From Clostridiales bacterium (GTDB lineage Bacteria > Bacillota_A > Clostridia > Oscillospirales > Oscillospiraceae): a stretch of 6,627 nucleotides of DNA. The stretch is taken from positions 1 through 6,627 of the forward strand of contig JALFGI010000258.1 in the NCBI GenBank assembly GCA_022777455.1. The letters run 5' to 3'. The translations under genes and the position numbers were made by a program. The notes under the pieces are model-generated. The model had not been told where the DNA came from, ran no database searches, and saw only the letters and a list, made by a program, of their open reading frames with translations. Positions 1-5,868 of this stretch are shown piece by piece (within the stretch, counting starts at the first letter, position 1; every line of letters begins with the position of its first letter).

Positions 1-227
1 ATACGGATGATAAAATGGTGCCCGACATATCCGGTAAACCACATATGCTGGATCACACCCGGTCCTGCAGCATCTACCAGAGTTACGGTTTCCCCTGCAG
101 GAATCGTCACGGTCGGACGAAGCTTGGTGCAGTCACCGCCCTGGGAACCACCTGCGCGTACACCGGTTGGATTCTCTGCGGAAAATGCAAATGTTTTGGA
201 GTTCTGGATCATACAATAGTTGTTCAT
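1..227 (-). CDS. DUF2961 / GH172-type protein, N-terminal 75 residues (runs off the left edge)
   Basis: Partial gene read leftwards from an ATG at 225-227; the frame is open to the window edge. The start is preceded by AGGAGA (rev. comp. of 233-238) at a suitable distance. The translation contains SAENPTG, a glycine-rich GGSQGGD, CTKLRP, IPAGETVTLVDAAGPG and IQHMWFTGY. This is the N-terminal signature I know from DUF2961 proteins: SAENPTG, then AGET, then GPGxIQHxW. In the family, GH172 members include alpha-D-fructofuranosidases and related enzymes that form a jelly-roll fold and act on unusual fructose- or arabinose-containing glycans. No signal peptide is visible at the start, so a cytoplasmic enzyme is likely, but the substrate cannot be inferred from 75 residues. 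It has its own promoter at 330-357 and reads away from the cit genes, so it is probably unrelated to them. Confidence 0.85.
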   Translation of the reverse strand, partial: MNNYCMIQNSKTFAFSAENPTGVRAGGSQGGDCTKLRPTVTIPAGETVTLVDAAGPGVIQHMWFTGYVGHHFIIR

Positions 228-329
228 ATTCTTCTCCTCTCTGATCAAACCTGGATCATCCGAAATTGTTGCTTACTACGCTATCGCGTTTCTCTATTCA
301 CTATAAATGCAAAACATCATGCTGGTTTG

Positions 330-357
330 ATTATACTATGCTTTCTTCAGTTTTCAA
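330..357 (-). promoter_or_regulatory. Sigma-A-type promoter for the DUF2961 gene
   Basis: On the minus strand a -35 TTGAAA (352-357) and a perfect -10 TATAAT (330-335) are separated by 16 bases. The predicted start near 323 leaves a leader of about 95 bases before the ATG at 227. The leader contains a small inverted repeat, ACGC-TATC-GCGT (278-289), which might be an operator or nothing. The left end of the 168-bp repeat lies only 15 bases upstream of the -35 box. Confidence 0.7.
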
Positions 358-372
358 CATTAGTTTCTGATT

Positions 373-540
373 TAGGGCAACACCGCATAATGGGGCAAGG
401 CGATTTGGCGAGGGATTTTGACCCAGCCGAAAGTTCTGGAAATGCGGGAATACTTTGTGTATTTCCCATTTTCAGAACTGCACGGATGGGGGCAAAAGGC
501 CCGCCAAAGCCCGCAGCTCCCATTGTGCGGTGTTGCCCTA
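373..540 (+). repeat. 168-bp palindromic MITE-like element, copy 1
   Basis: The ends are near-perfect inverted repeats: TAGGGCAACACCGCA at 373-387 pairs with TGCGGTGTTGCCCTA at 526-540. The ends begin and finish with TA, as expected if TA is the duplicated target (IS630/Tc1-mariner style; inference). Inside, TTTGGCG (404-410) pairs with CGCCAAA (502-508), AGTTCTG (432-438) with CAGAACT (473-479), and GGGAATAC (446-453) with the GTATTTCCC block (459-467) around a TTTGT loop, so the whole unit can fold as one hairpin. It encodes no transposase. It matches the second copy at 5869-6036 when that copy is reversed: same length, no indels, about 30 differences by hand count. A small ORF crosses the element, but I do not regard it as a gene. 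Confidence 0.88.
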
Positions 541-657
541 AAATACTTTCGATAATTTTGATTCGTTTTGTTGAGAAAATAAACTTTTGTGGAGCGTATC
601 AATGTGATTCTCATTTTCATAAAGTCATAAAATCAAGACCAATCATTACCGCAAATC
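541..657. other. AT-rich spacer without a gene
   Basis: There is no convincing reading frame on either strand. The only pattern noted is a minus-strand GAAAATGAGAATCA block (rev. comp. of about 606-619) that loosely resembles a Fur-type box; see findings. Confidence 0.5.
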
Positions 658-705
658 AAAAATGCCACGACTGTCAGACGATAGCGTTAAACAATCGTGG
701 CACAT
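658..705 (-). terminator. Rho-independent terminator, minus strand
   Basis: TGCCACGA (663-670) pairs perfectly with TCGTGGCA (695-702). After one mismatch, TGT/ACA (672-674 with 691-693) adds three more pairs, leaving a loop of about 16 bases. Reading leftwards the hairpin is followed by TTTTTGATTT (from 662 down). It lies three bases beyond the stop of the minus-strand ORF at 708-908, which is the main reason to take that ORF seriously. A shorter TTTT at 705-708 gives weak bidirectional potential. Confidence 0.72.
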
Positions 706-707
706 TT

Positions 708-908
708 TCATTCTACAGGTTCGGCACTCTCAGCCATCTTATCCGGACTGCTTTTTGTATCTTTATCATCATATCGGAACTCAAAAAAGTAGTAAAACGG
801 TAGTAATTGCTCAAAATACTGGCTGGTGGAGAAGGTCAGCGTCCCCGAAGAGAAAAAGCGGAGCTGAGCAGTACGGTACGGGTACGTCCTCTGGTAAGAA
901 AATTTCAC
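708..908 (-). CDS. Orphan hypothetical ORF or 3' gene remnant
   Basis: 66 residues if the GTG at 906-908 is used as start. The frame stays open further back to a stop at 957-959, and the upstream part, including LREIINGYLNETVKFSYQRT, looks as protein-like as the rest. No ATG and no good ribosome binding site precede it. I therefore read it more readily as the tail of a gene that lost its 5' end than as a complete small gene. The product is hydrophilic at the C-terminus (ending AESAEPVE) and aromatic in the middle (FYYFFEFRY). No family is recognised. The terminator at 658-705 directly after its stop supports real minus-strand transcription at some time. A possible plus-strand promoter (928-956) overlaps its 5' part. 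Confidence 0.35.
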   Translation of the reverse strand: MKFSYQRTYPYRTAQLRFFSSGTLTFSTSQYFEQLLPFYYFFEFRYDDKDTKSSPDKMAESAEPVE

Positions 909-927
909 TGTTTCGTTCAGGTATCCG

Positions 928-956
928 TTGATTATTTCTCTCAGATGCTTTATACT
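928..956 (+). promoter_or_regulatory. Possible sigma-A promoter for the 121-aa gene
   Basis: TTGATT (928-933), a 17-base spacer, and TATACT (951-956). The -35 matches consensus at four of six positions and the -10 at five of six. Transcription would begin near 963, giving a leader of about 108 bases to the ATG at 1071. Spacing is ideal and the next gene is correctly oriented, but this is sequence matching only. Confidence 0.45.
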
Positions 957-1070
957 TTATATGGCAGTTCGTTTTTTATGAGCAGTTTATTTCTACCGCT
1001 TTTGTGACTATTTCACGGAAATAACCACATTTCCGGTATCATGAAGAAAAAAGAAACGGAGGGAGCCGTT

Positions 1071-1436
1071 ATGCCCACTAACCTGAAACCATATGTCTTC
1101 AAAAAAGGAATGAATCCCGCGCTGGACGCACAATTCTCTGCCGCCGTGGATTACGGCTGGGTAAAACCCGGGCAGACCGCTGTTTTCTGGAAAACTGGTC
1201 TGCGCTGGTATGTGATTTCCCTGTCGGAAGTGGAACGCATCTTCCGCCGTGTGGTTCCGGTATACGGAAAGCTCTGCTGCGGCGGACGCAGCTACATTAT
1301 GGAATATCTGGTTATCATCCGGAAGGACGGCAGTGAATTGGAATTGTACATTGGCGACGACATGGAGAAAAAGGCCGCCGCCCTGCTGGATTTCCTGAAG
1401 CAATCTCATCCGGAACTTGCCTTTGGAAAACCATAA
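1071..1436 (+). CDS. Conserved-looking hypothetical protein, 121 aa
   Basis: I chose the ATG at 1071 because GGAGGG (1058-1063) sits seven bases before it. The in-frame ATG at 1041 would add ten lysine-rich residues and has no comparable site. The family is not recognised. The protein is soluble-looking, with no signal peptide or membrane segment. The region from about residue 37 to 95 alternates hydrophobic and polar residues (TAVFWKTG, WYVISLSE, YIMEYLVIIRKDG, ELELYIGDD), suggesting a beta-rich fold. A final amphipathic helix follows at about 97-111 (MEKKAAALLDFLKQ). This layout resembles small bacterial PH-like domains, but that is inference from pattern only. A conspicuous CCGG lies at about residues 69-72. 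It is monocistronic: a possible promoter lies upstream and a strong hairpin starts five bases after the stop. Confidence 0.8.
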   Translation: MPTNLKPYVFKKGMNPALDAQFSAAVDYGWVKPGQTAVFWKTGLRWYVISLSEVERIFRRVVPVYGKLCCGGRSYIMEYLVIIRKDGSELELYIGDDMEKKAAALLDFLKQSHPELAFGKP

Positions 1437-1475
1437 AAATCGGGCCTGCTGCAAACTGGTTTTGCAGCAGGCCCG
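1435..1475. terminator. Strong hairpin terminator, better formed on the minus strand
   Basis: A perfect 15-bp stem (1441-1455 with 1461-1475; CGGGCCTGCTGCAAA and its complement) closes a CTGGT loop directly after the 121-aa gene. On the plus strand the stem is followed only by TTATCGTTC, a weak U-tract. On the minus strand it is followed by ATTTTTA (1440 to 1434), a proper U-tract. It probably ends the 121-aa transcript, and it could also stop minus-strand transcription arriving from the citF side. Confidence 0.75.
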
Positions 1476-1769
1476 TTATCGTTCAGGAGGAACCGAGCGA
1501 TACAACACCCAAGCTGTATGAAGGTAAGCGTCAATTCTAAGCCCGTAAAGGAACTCGCCCGGCTACCGTTTGTGGTAGCCAGGCGATACAAGGTCAGTAT
1601 ATGTCCGCTACAGGTGCTTCGCCAAGGAACGCATCAACGGCATCACCGATGGCATCCTGGAACGCTTCGTCTTCCATCCAGGAGCAGATGGAACAGGTAC
1701 GTTCAATCGTGTCCGCAAACCTCCGGGACAGGCATAACAGTATTAGAGGTGCCCAGTTCTTTTGTTCAC
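1476..1769. other. Mosaic spacer with a hairpin and short ambiguous coding-like tails
   Basis: No gene is identified. A structured hairpin lies at 1555-1586: TCGCC then GGCTACC pairs with GGTAGCC then GGCGA, with one C/A mismatch and a GTTTGT loop. AGCGATACAA (1497-1506) recurs as GGCGATACAA (1582-1591). Two short tails have plausible codon use: a plus-strand frame ending at the TAA at 1537-1539 (PSDTTPKLYEGKRQF), and a minus-strand frame ending at 1594 (WMEDEAFQDAIGDAVDAFLG). A plus frame over 1600-1737 looks equally coding-like, so I cannot assign strand. The stretch begins where the 121-aa gene's terminator ends and stops where citF homology is cut. It is best seen as debris of rearrangement. 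Confidence 0.4.
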
Positions 1770-2387
1770 TCAAAAATGAAAGGCCGGGCCGCACACACCG
1801 GTCTGGAAAGAGAAGCCGTCCTTGAACCAGGGGGCCGCGGCGATGACCTTAGCCACATTTTCCGCCATCATGAGCTCCCGGGGGGCGGTGGTCATACGGG
1901 CTTCCTTGGTGGCAATCTTCTTGGGATCGCCCACCTCATCCACCACGCAGACAGCGTCCACGTCGATGCAGGAGATGGAGGAAGGCAGGTTGGGGAAAGG
2001 TACCAGAGTATCGGTGATGATGACCGTGTGGTCGGCAAACCGGGCGTCATGATTGGCAAAGCCCATGGAGCCGCAGTTATTCTTGCCGCCGGTGCCCTTG
2101 GCGTTGCCGCAGCAGTCAGAGGTGGCGGCAGCCAGAAAGGCGATGTCGATATGGACTTCTCCGGCTTCCACCGCACGGGGACGGCCGCCGTGACTGCGGA
2201 TGATGGCGGGATTCTTCAGCTTGCCGGCGGAAATCACTTCGCCGATCTTGCCGCGAACACCGGAGGTCTGGGCCTCCACAATAATGCCGCGTTCCATGTA
2301 ATCCGCGAAAATGTCCTGTGCGGAGCCCAGGGAGGTAGCGGCCACATGCAGATCCTTCATACCCATTTCCTTCACTATCAGGAATAT
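1770..2387 (-). pseudogene. citF: citF fragment: citrate lyase alpha subunit (citrate:acetyl-ACP transferase), both ends missing
   Basis: The minus-strand frame is open for about 205 codons, to a TGA at 1770-1772. It matches the middle of CitF, about residues 87 to 240 of the roughly 510-residue E. coli protein plus lineage differences. Recognisable stretches include KEMGMKDLHVAATSLG, SGVRGKIGEVISAG, IRSHGGRPRAVEAGEVHID, GGKNNCGSMGFAN, ARMTTAPRELMMAENVA and PWFKDGFSFQTG. Homology stops after about VCGPAF (near 1778), four bases before an unrelated stop. At the other end an in-frame TGA (2391-2393) lies just before the first homologous codons, so there is no start and the N-terminal ~85 residues are absent. 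The remaining codons contain no internal stop, so the loss appears recent. CitF transfers citrate onto the acyl carrier subunit; this piece could not do so. It is divergent from lysR-citXG-citC, consistent with a former citDEF operon on the minus strand. Confidence 0.9.
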
Positions 2388-2392
2388 TCTTC

Positions 2393-3325
2393 ATGGAACA
2401 GGGGCTTCACAAGGGACACAATCTATTGTATTATGAATGCACGGAATGGAAAACACCGGAAAGGACGAAATGTAGGGACGAAAAGGATTTCGAGCTGCTT
2501 CAGGCGCTGGCGGACAGCAGAAACATTACAAAGGCAGCGGACAAGCTGTACATCACCCAGTCGGCCCTGTCCAAGCGAATCCGCGCCATAGAACGGGAGC
2601 TGGGGGTAGAGCAGCTGCCCTCCCATCAGGGTATTCGGTTCACCCCCTCCGGGGAGGCTGTTCTGGCCCACAGCCGGGCGGCGGCTCGGGAAATGGACCA
2701 GATGCGCAGAAACCTGGATGCCCTGCAAGGCGTCATCTGCGGAACCCTGAATGCGGGGATTTCCATTCACTACGCCCTCTACCGGCTGCCGGATGCCATG
2801 GCGGACTATCACAGAACCTCCCCCAATGGAAAGCTCCAAATCACCACCGATCAGAGCCGTCACCTGTACCGCCAGATGCCGGAAGGCAGTCTGGACGTTG
2901 CGGTGATTCGGGGTGAGTATCCCTGGGACGGGATGCAGTTTCTGCTGAGTCAGGAGAATATTTGCGTCATCTGCGCCAGAGAATTTGAGAAGAAACCCCT
3001 GAATGAATATCTCTATATCAGCCGGAAAACGGCCCCCACGCTGGAAGCCGTGACCCTGCGGTGGATGAATGAAAATGGGCTGGGAGGTCAGAACGCGGGC
3101 TTCTGCGTGGATTCCATCACTGCCTGCGTGGAGATGGTAAAGCGGGGTCTTGGCTGGGGAATCGTTCCGGAAATCGGGCTGAAGGGATTTGACGGCTGTG
3201 TTCGCCCATGTATCTTTGAAAACGGAGAACCCTTCGTCCGAAAAACCTACCTGATGTGTCAAAAGGAAGCTTTGGCGCTGCCCCAGGTAAACGCCTTTGT
3301 GGAACTGCTGAAAAAATACCGGTAA
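2393..3325 (+). CDS. LysR-family transcriptional regulator, probable regulator of the citrate lyase accessory operon
   Basis: The 310-residue frame has a LysR winged helix-turn-helix at about residues 33-91 (DFELLQALADSRNITKAADK, then YITQSALSKRIRAIERELG, then IRFTPSGEAVL). It is followed by a linker helix and an effector-binding domain from about 117 to 310, including LDVAVIRG and VKRGLGWGIVPEIG. LysR proteins usually bind as tetramers beside divergent promoters and respond to a pathway metabolite; citrate is a guess. The start is uncertain. ATG 2393 has AGGA nine bases upstream but gives an atypical 27-residue extension. An ATG at 2470 with a good site would give a normal LysR N-terminus if one base of ATGTAGGG were missing. 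The wing (ELGVEQLPSHQG) is one residue shorter than the usual GVEL-L-R-type spacing. The stop TAA overlaps the citXG ribosome binding site, so the two are co-transcribed. Confidence 0.9.
   Translation: MEQGLHKGHNLLYYECTEWKTPERTKCRDEKDFELLQALADSRNITKAADKLYITQSALSKRIRAIERELGVEQLPSHQGIRFTPSGEAVLAHSRAAAREMDQMRRNLDALQGVICGTLNAGISIHYALYRLPDAMADYHRTSPNGKLQITTDQSRHLYRQMPEGSLDVAVIRGEYPWDGMQFLLSQENICVICAREFEKKPLNEYLYISRKTAPTLEAVTLRWMNENGLGGQNAGFCVDSITACVEMVKRGLGWGIVPEIGLKGFDGCVRPCIFENGEPFVRKTYLMCQKEALALPQVNAFVELLKKYR
2406..2434 (+). promoter_or_regulatory. Possible promoter of the lysR-citXG-citC operon
   Basis: TTCACA (2406-2411), a 17-base spacer, and TATTAT (2429-2434); each hexamer matches five of six consensus bases. 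Transcription would start near 2441. That is downstream of the ATG at 2393 which opens the long reading frame, but upstream of an ATG at 2470 with AAAGGA four bases before it. If this promoter is real, the ATG at 2393 is not on the main transcript; see the finding on the lysR start. Confidence 0.5.
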
Positions 3326-3335
3326 GGAGACCGCT

Positions 3336-4688
3336 ATGGAAGTAACATTGATGCAGATGCTGGAAGCCCGTGAACGGCGGGCAATGCGTCAGCGGACGCT
3401 GTTGGAAGAATACAAAAGCACCTTGGTCTGCTTTACCATGAACATTGCAGGCCCAATCAAGAACAGTCCTCTCATTCGCCGGGGCTATACACTGGGACGG
3501 CAGCTGCTGGAAGCGCAGTTCCGTACAGTGGGGGTCCGGGTGCTTTATTTTGAAGAAAGCAACGAGAATACCGGAAATGAAGCCATTTTTGTGCTGGATC
3601 AACAGCCGCTGGCGGTAAAGGCGCTGACAGCGGAAATCGAGGACCACACCGCTGCGGGGCGGCTGTTTGATATGGACGTGCTTTGCCCCGACGGGCGGAA
3701 GGTTGATCGACAGGAGCTGGGACTTTCCGGCAGAAAATGCCTGCTCTGCGGCGGCTCTGCCCAGGCCTGTGCCCGGAGCCGGACCCACACCGTGGTCCAG
3801 CTTCAGGAAAAGACCCAGGAAATCCTGCAGGATGCAATCCGGCAGGAGGATACCCGGACCATTGGAAAACTGGCCTGTCAGGCGCTGCTGTATGAGGTTG
3901 CAACAACCCCCAAACCCGGTCTGGTTGATCGGATTGACAGCGGCAGTCACAGAGATATGGATTTCTTTACCTTCCAGTCCAGCGCCGCAGCCCTCTATCC
4001 GTACTTTGGGGAGTGTGCCGAAATCGGCATGGACACCAGGCAGGAAGCACCAACGGAAACCTTTGCCCGGCTGCGTATTCCCGGCAAGCTGGCCGAGGGG
4101 GAAATGCTTCGTGCCACGGTTGGCGTAAACACCCACAAGGGGGCCATTTTCTCCATGGGCATCCTCTGCGGTGCCCTGGGACGGCTGGCACGGGATCAGT
4201 GGAGCCACCCGGAGCAGGTGCTCTCGGAATGTGCCGCCATGACCCGGGGGCTGGTCAGCCGGGATTACGCGGGATTGACTCCGGAAACCGCCAAAACCAC
4301 CGGACAAAAGCTATATCTGCAATATGGCATCACCGGTGTCCGGGGCCAGGCGGAAGCCGGCTTCCCTGCCATATTAAATGTGGGTCTGCCCAAGCTGGAA
4401 GCAGGATTGGCCCAGGGAAAAACCGTCAACGATTCCGGCTGCGCTGCCCTGATCGCCATGCTGGCAGACACGGCAGACACCAACATGATCCACCGGGGTG
4501 GCTATGAACTGGCGATGGAAACTTCCGAAAAGCTGCGCATTTTGCTGGAAAAGGAGCCTTTCCCAACCGGCGAAACGTTGGAAGCACTGAACAAAGAATT
4601 CATTCAAAAGAACCTGTCTCCCGGCGGCACGGCAGACCTGCTGGCCATGGTGTACATGCTCCACTTTTTGAAGGAGGAAGATCAATGA
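3336..4688 (+). CDS. citXG: Bifunctional CitXG: apo-citrate lyase phosphoribosyl-dephospho-CoA transferase / triphosphoribosyl-dephospho-CoA synthase
   Basis: 450 residues joining two normally separate enzymes. The CitX domain (about 1-165) has RERR at 11-14, the IAGPIKNS block near 37-44, GRLFDMDV (108-115), RKCLLC (133-138) and CARSRTH (145-151). The CitG domain (about 172-446) has TPKPGLVDRIDSG (191-203), GVNTHKG (263-269), GVRGQAEAGFP (334-344) and NLSPGGTADLL (426-436). CitG condenses ATP with 3'-dephospho-CoA to make 2'-(5''-triphosphoribosyl)-3'-dephospho-CoA. CitX then transfers the prosthetic group to a serine of the acyl carrier subunit CitD. CitXG fusions are known in some bacteria. 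All visible motifs are intact and length fits two full domains. The start at 3336 is supported by AAGGAGA (3324-3330) five bases upstream, ten bases after lysR ends. Its 3' end overlaps citC by four bases (ATGA). It presumably acts in the cytoplasm on CitD, which is not encoded in this window. Confidence 0.96.
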   Translation: MEVTLMQMLEARERRAMRQRTLLEEYKSTLVCFTMNIAGPIKNSPLIRRGYTLGRQLLEAQFRTVGVRVLYFEESNENTGNEAIFVLDQQPLAVKALTAEIEDHTAAGRLFDMDVLCPDGRKVDRQELGLSGRKCLLCGGSAQACARSRTHTVVQLQEKTQEILQDAIRQEDTRTIGKLACQALLYEVATTPKPGLVDRIDSGSHRDMDFFTFQSSAAALYPYFGECAEIGMDTRQEAPTETFARLRIPGKLAEGEMLRATVGVNTHKGAIFSMGILCGALGRLARDQWSHPEQVLSECAAMTRGLVSRDYAGLTPETAKTTGQKLYLQYGITGVRGQAEAGFPAILNVGLPKLEAGLAQGKTVNDSGCAALIAMLADTADTNMIHRGGYELAMETSEKLRILLEKEPFPTGETLEALNKEFIQKNLSPGGTADLLAMVYMLHFLKEEDQ

Positions 4689-5725
4689 GCGACTATTCCA
4701 TCTCTCAAATCGATCCCTCAGACAAGCGCAGACTGTCCCAAATCGATCAATTGCTTCAAAAGGAAGGGATCTCCCGGGACGGGAATCTGGACTACATTTG
4801 CGCCATGGAGGACGAAAACGGGGAAGCAATCGCCACGGGAAGCTGCTTCGGCCCTACCCTGCGGTGCTTTGCCGTCAGCTCCGAGCATCAGGGCGAGGGA
4901 CTGCTGAACGAGATCATCTCCCACCTGATGGAGGTGCAGTTCGCCCGGGGCAATATGCACCTGTTCCTGTACACGAAGGTCAATTCTGCCAAGTTCTTCG
5001 GGGATCTGGGTTTTTACGAAATTGCCCGGGTGGACGGCACGCTGGTGTTCATGGAAAATCGAAGAACCGGCTTTCCGAATTATCTGAAAGCGCTGGAAAA
5101 AACAAAAAAGGACGGCGTTTCCGCCGCCCTTGTGATGAACGCCAACCCCTTTACCCTGGGGCATCAATATCTTGTGGAGACCGCCGCCCAGTGTGATACG
5201 CTCCACCTGTTCGTTCTCAGCGAGGATGCCTCTTTGGTGCCCTTCACTGTACGAAAAAAGTTGGTGCGTGATGGCGTTGCCCACATTCCCAATGTAGTAC
5301 TCCATGATTCCGGTCCCTACATCATCAGCAGCGCCACCTTCCCCAGCTATTTCCTCAAGGACGAGGCGGCGGTGATCGATGGCCACGCCCGGCTGGACCT
5401 GGCGGTGTTTACGAAAATTGCGCAAGCTCTGGGCGTAACCGAACGGTATGTCGGGGAAGAACCCACCAGTCAGGTGACGGGGCTGTACAACAAAATCATG
5501 GCACAGGAGCTGCCCAAAGCAGGCATCACTTGCCACATCATCCCCCGAAAGGAAGTCGATGGAAAAGCCATCAGCGCCTCCACCGTCCGTGTGGCCCTGC
5601 AAAACGGTGACTGGGAACTGCTGAAAACGCTGGTACCCTCCACCACCTACCAATATTTCACAGATGCGGAAGCCGCGCCTGTCTTAGAGCGAATCCGCCG
5701 GGCGGGTAATGTGGTGCATTATTGA
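4685..5725 (+). CDS. citC: [Citrate (pro-3S)-lyase] ligase CitC
   Basis: 346 residues, close to the ~350 typical of CitC. An N-terminal GNAT-like domain (about 1-125) includes SSEHQGEGLLNEIISHL near 65-81. It is followed by a nucleotidyltransferase-like catalytic domain (about 145-325) with the ATP-binding NANPFTLGHQYL (152-163; the TxGH motif, His160) and the late ISASTVR (296-302). CitC uses ATP and acetate to acetylate the thiol of the prosthetic group on the acyl carrier subunit, converting inactive HS-citrate lyase into the active acetyl form. AAGGAGG (4671-4677) lies seven bases before the ATG, and the ATGA overlap with citXG implies translational coupling. It is the last gene of the operon; a terminator follows 62 bases later. 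The frame and motifs are intact, in contrast with the broken citF upstream. Confidence 0.96.
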   Translation: MSDYSISQIDPSDKRRLSQIDQLLQKEGISRDGNLDYICAMEDENGEAIATGSCFGPTLRCFAVSSEHQGEGLLNEIISHLMEVQFARGNMHLFLYTKVNSAKFFGDLGFYEIARVDGTLVFMENRRTGFPNYLKALEKTKKDGVSAALVMNANPFTLGHQYLVETAAQCDTLHLFVLSEDASLVPFTVRKKLVRDGVAHIPNVVLHDSGPYIISSATFPSYFLKDEAAVIDGHARLDLAVFTKIAQALGVTERYVGEEPTSQVTGLYNKIMAQELPKAGITCHIIPRKEVDGKAISASTVRVALQNGDWELLKTLVPSTTYQYFTDAEAAPVLERIRRAGNVVHY

Positions 5726-5787
5726 CCCGGATTCCCGGTTATGAAAGCCTTCGCCGGACATTTTTGTCCGTGGGCTGACCAAAAAAG

Positions 5788-5830
5788 CAGTTCCGAACAG
5801 GACATTTCCATCCTATTCGGAACTGTTTTT
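5788..5830 (+). terminator. Rho-independent terminator of the lysR-citXG-citC operon
   Basis: CAGTTCCGAA (5788-5797) pairs with TTCGGAACTG (5816-5825). After one mismatch AGGA/TCCT (5799-5802 with 5811-5814) extends the stem, the loop is CATTTCCA, and TTTTT follows at 5826-5830. A run of six A at 5781-5786 precedes the stem, so it can also work on the minus strand, between convergent units. A minor hairpin, CGGACA-TTTT-TGTCCG, lies at 5755-5770. Confidence 0.88.
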
Positions 5831-5868
5831 ATGTTTGGAAGCTCCGGTGAAATCGGAAAGAGCTTTCC

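Noticed and set aside
278..289. ACGC-TATC-GCGT inverted repeat as an operator for the DUF2961 gene
   Set aside because: Only four-base arms with no extended symmetry, and it does not match a regulator site I know. Mentioned in the promoter entry only.
373..540. CRISPR array or phage attachment sites
   Set aside because: The only repeats are two distant copies of one palindromic element; there is no spacer-repeat periodicity and no integrase or tRNA gene in the window.
372..620. ORFs through both 168-bp elements giving similar peptides (shared PPKPAAPIVRCC)
   Set aside because: The peptides match because the two elements align without indels. About 11 of 49 residues differ, the changes follow hairpin pairing rather than codon constraint, and no ribosome binding site is seen.
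1008..1454. 148-residue minus-strand ORF
   Set aside because: Antisense to the 121-aa gene, which has a good ribosome binding site and downstream terminator; the minus ORF would also start inside a terminator stem.
1518..2591. Long plus-strand ORF of 357 residues
   Set aside because: It is antisense to the clearly recognisable citF fragment and overlaps the lysR start; its length is a by-product of the GC-biased third positions of the citF frame.
3117..4307. 396-residue minus-strand ORF
   Set aside because: Lies antisense to lysR and citXG, both with clear family motifs. Composition is shadow-like, with no ribosome binding site or family match.
4718..5653. 311-residue minus-strand ORF
   Set aside because: Antisense shadow of citC; no motifs recognised, rich in Gly/His/Gln as expected from reversed codons.
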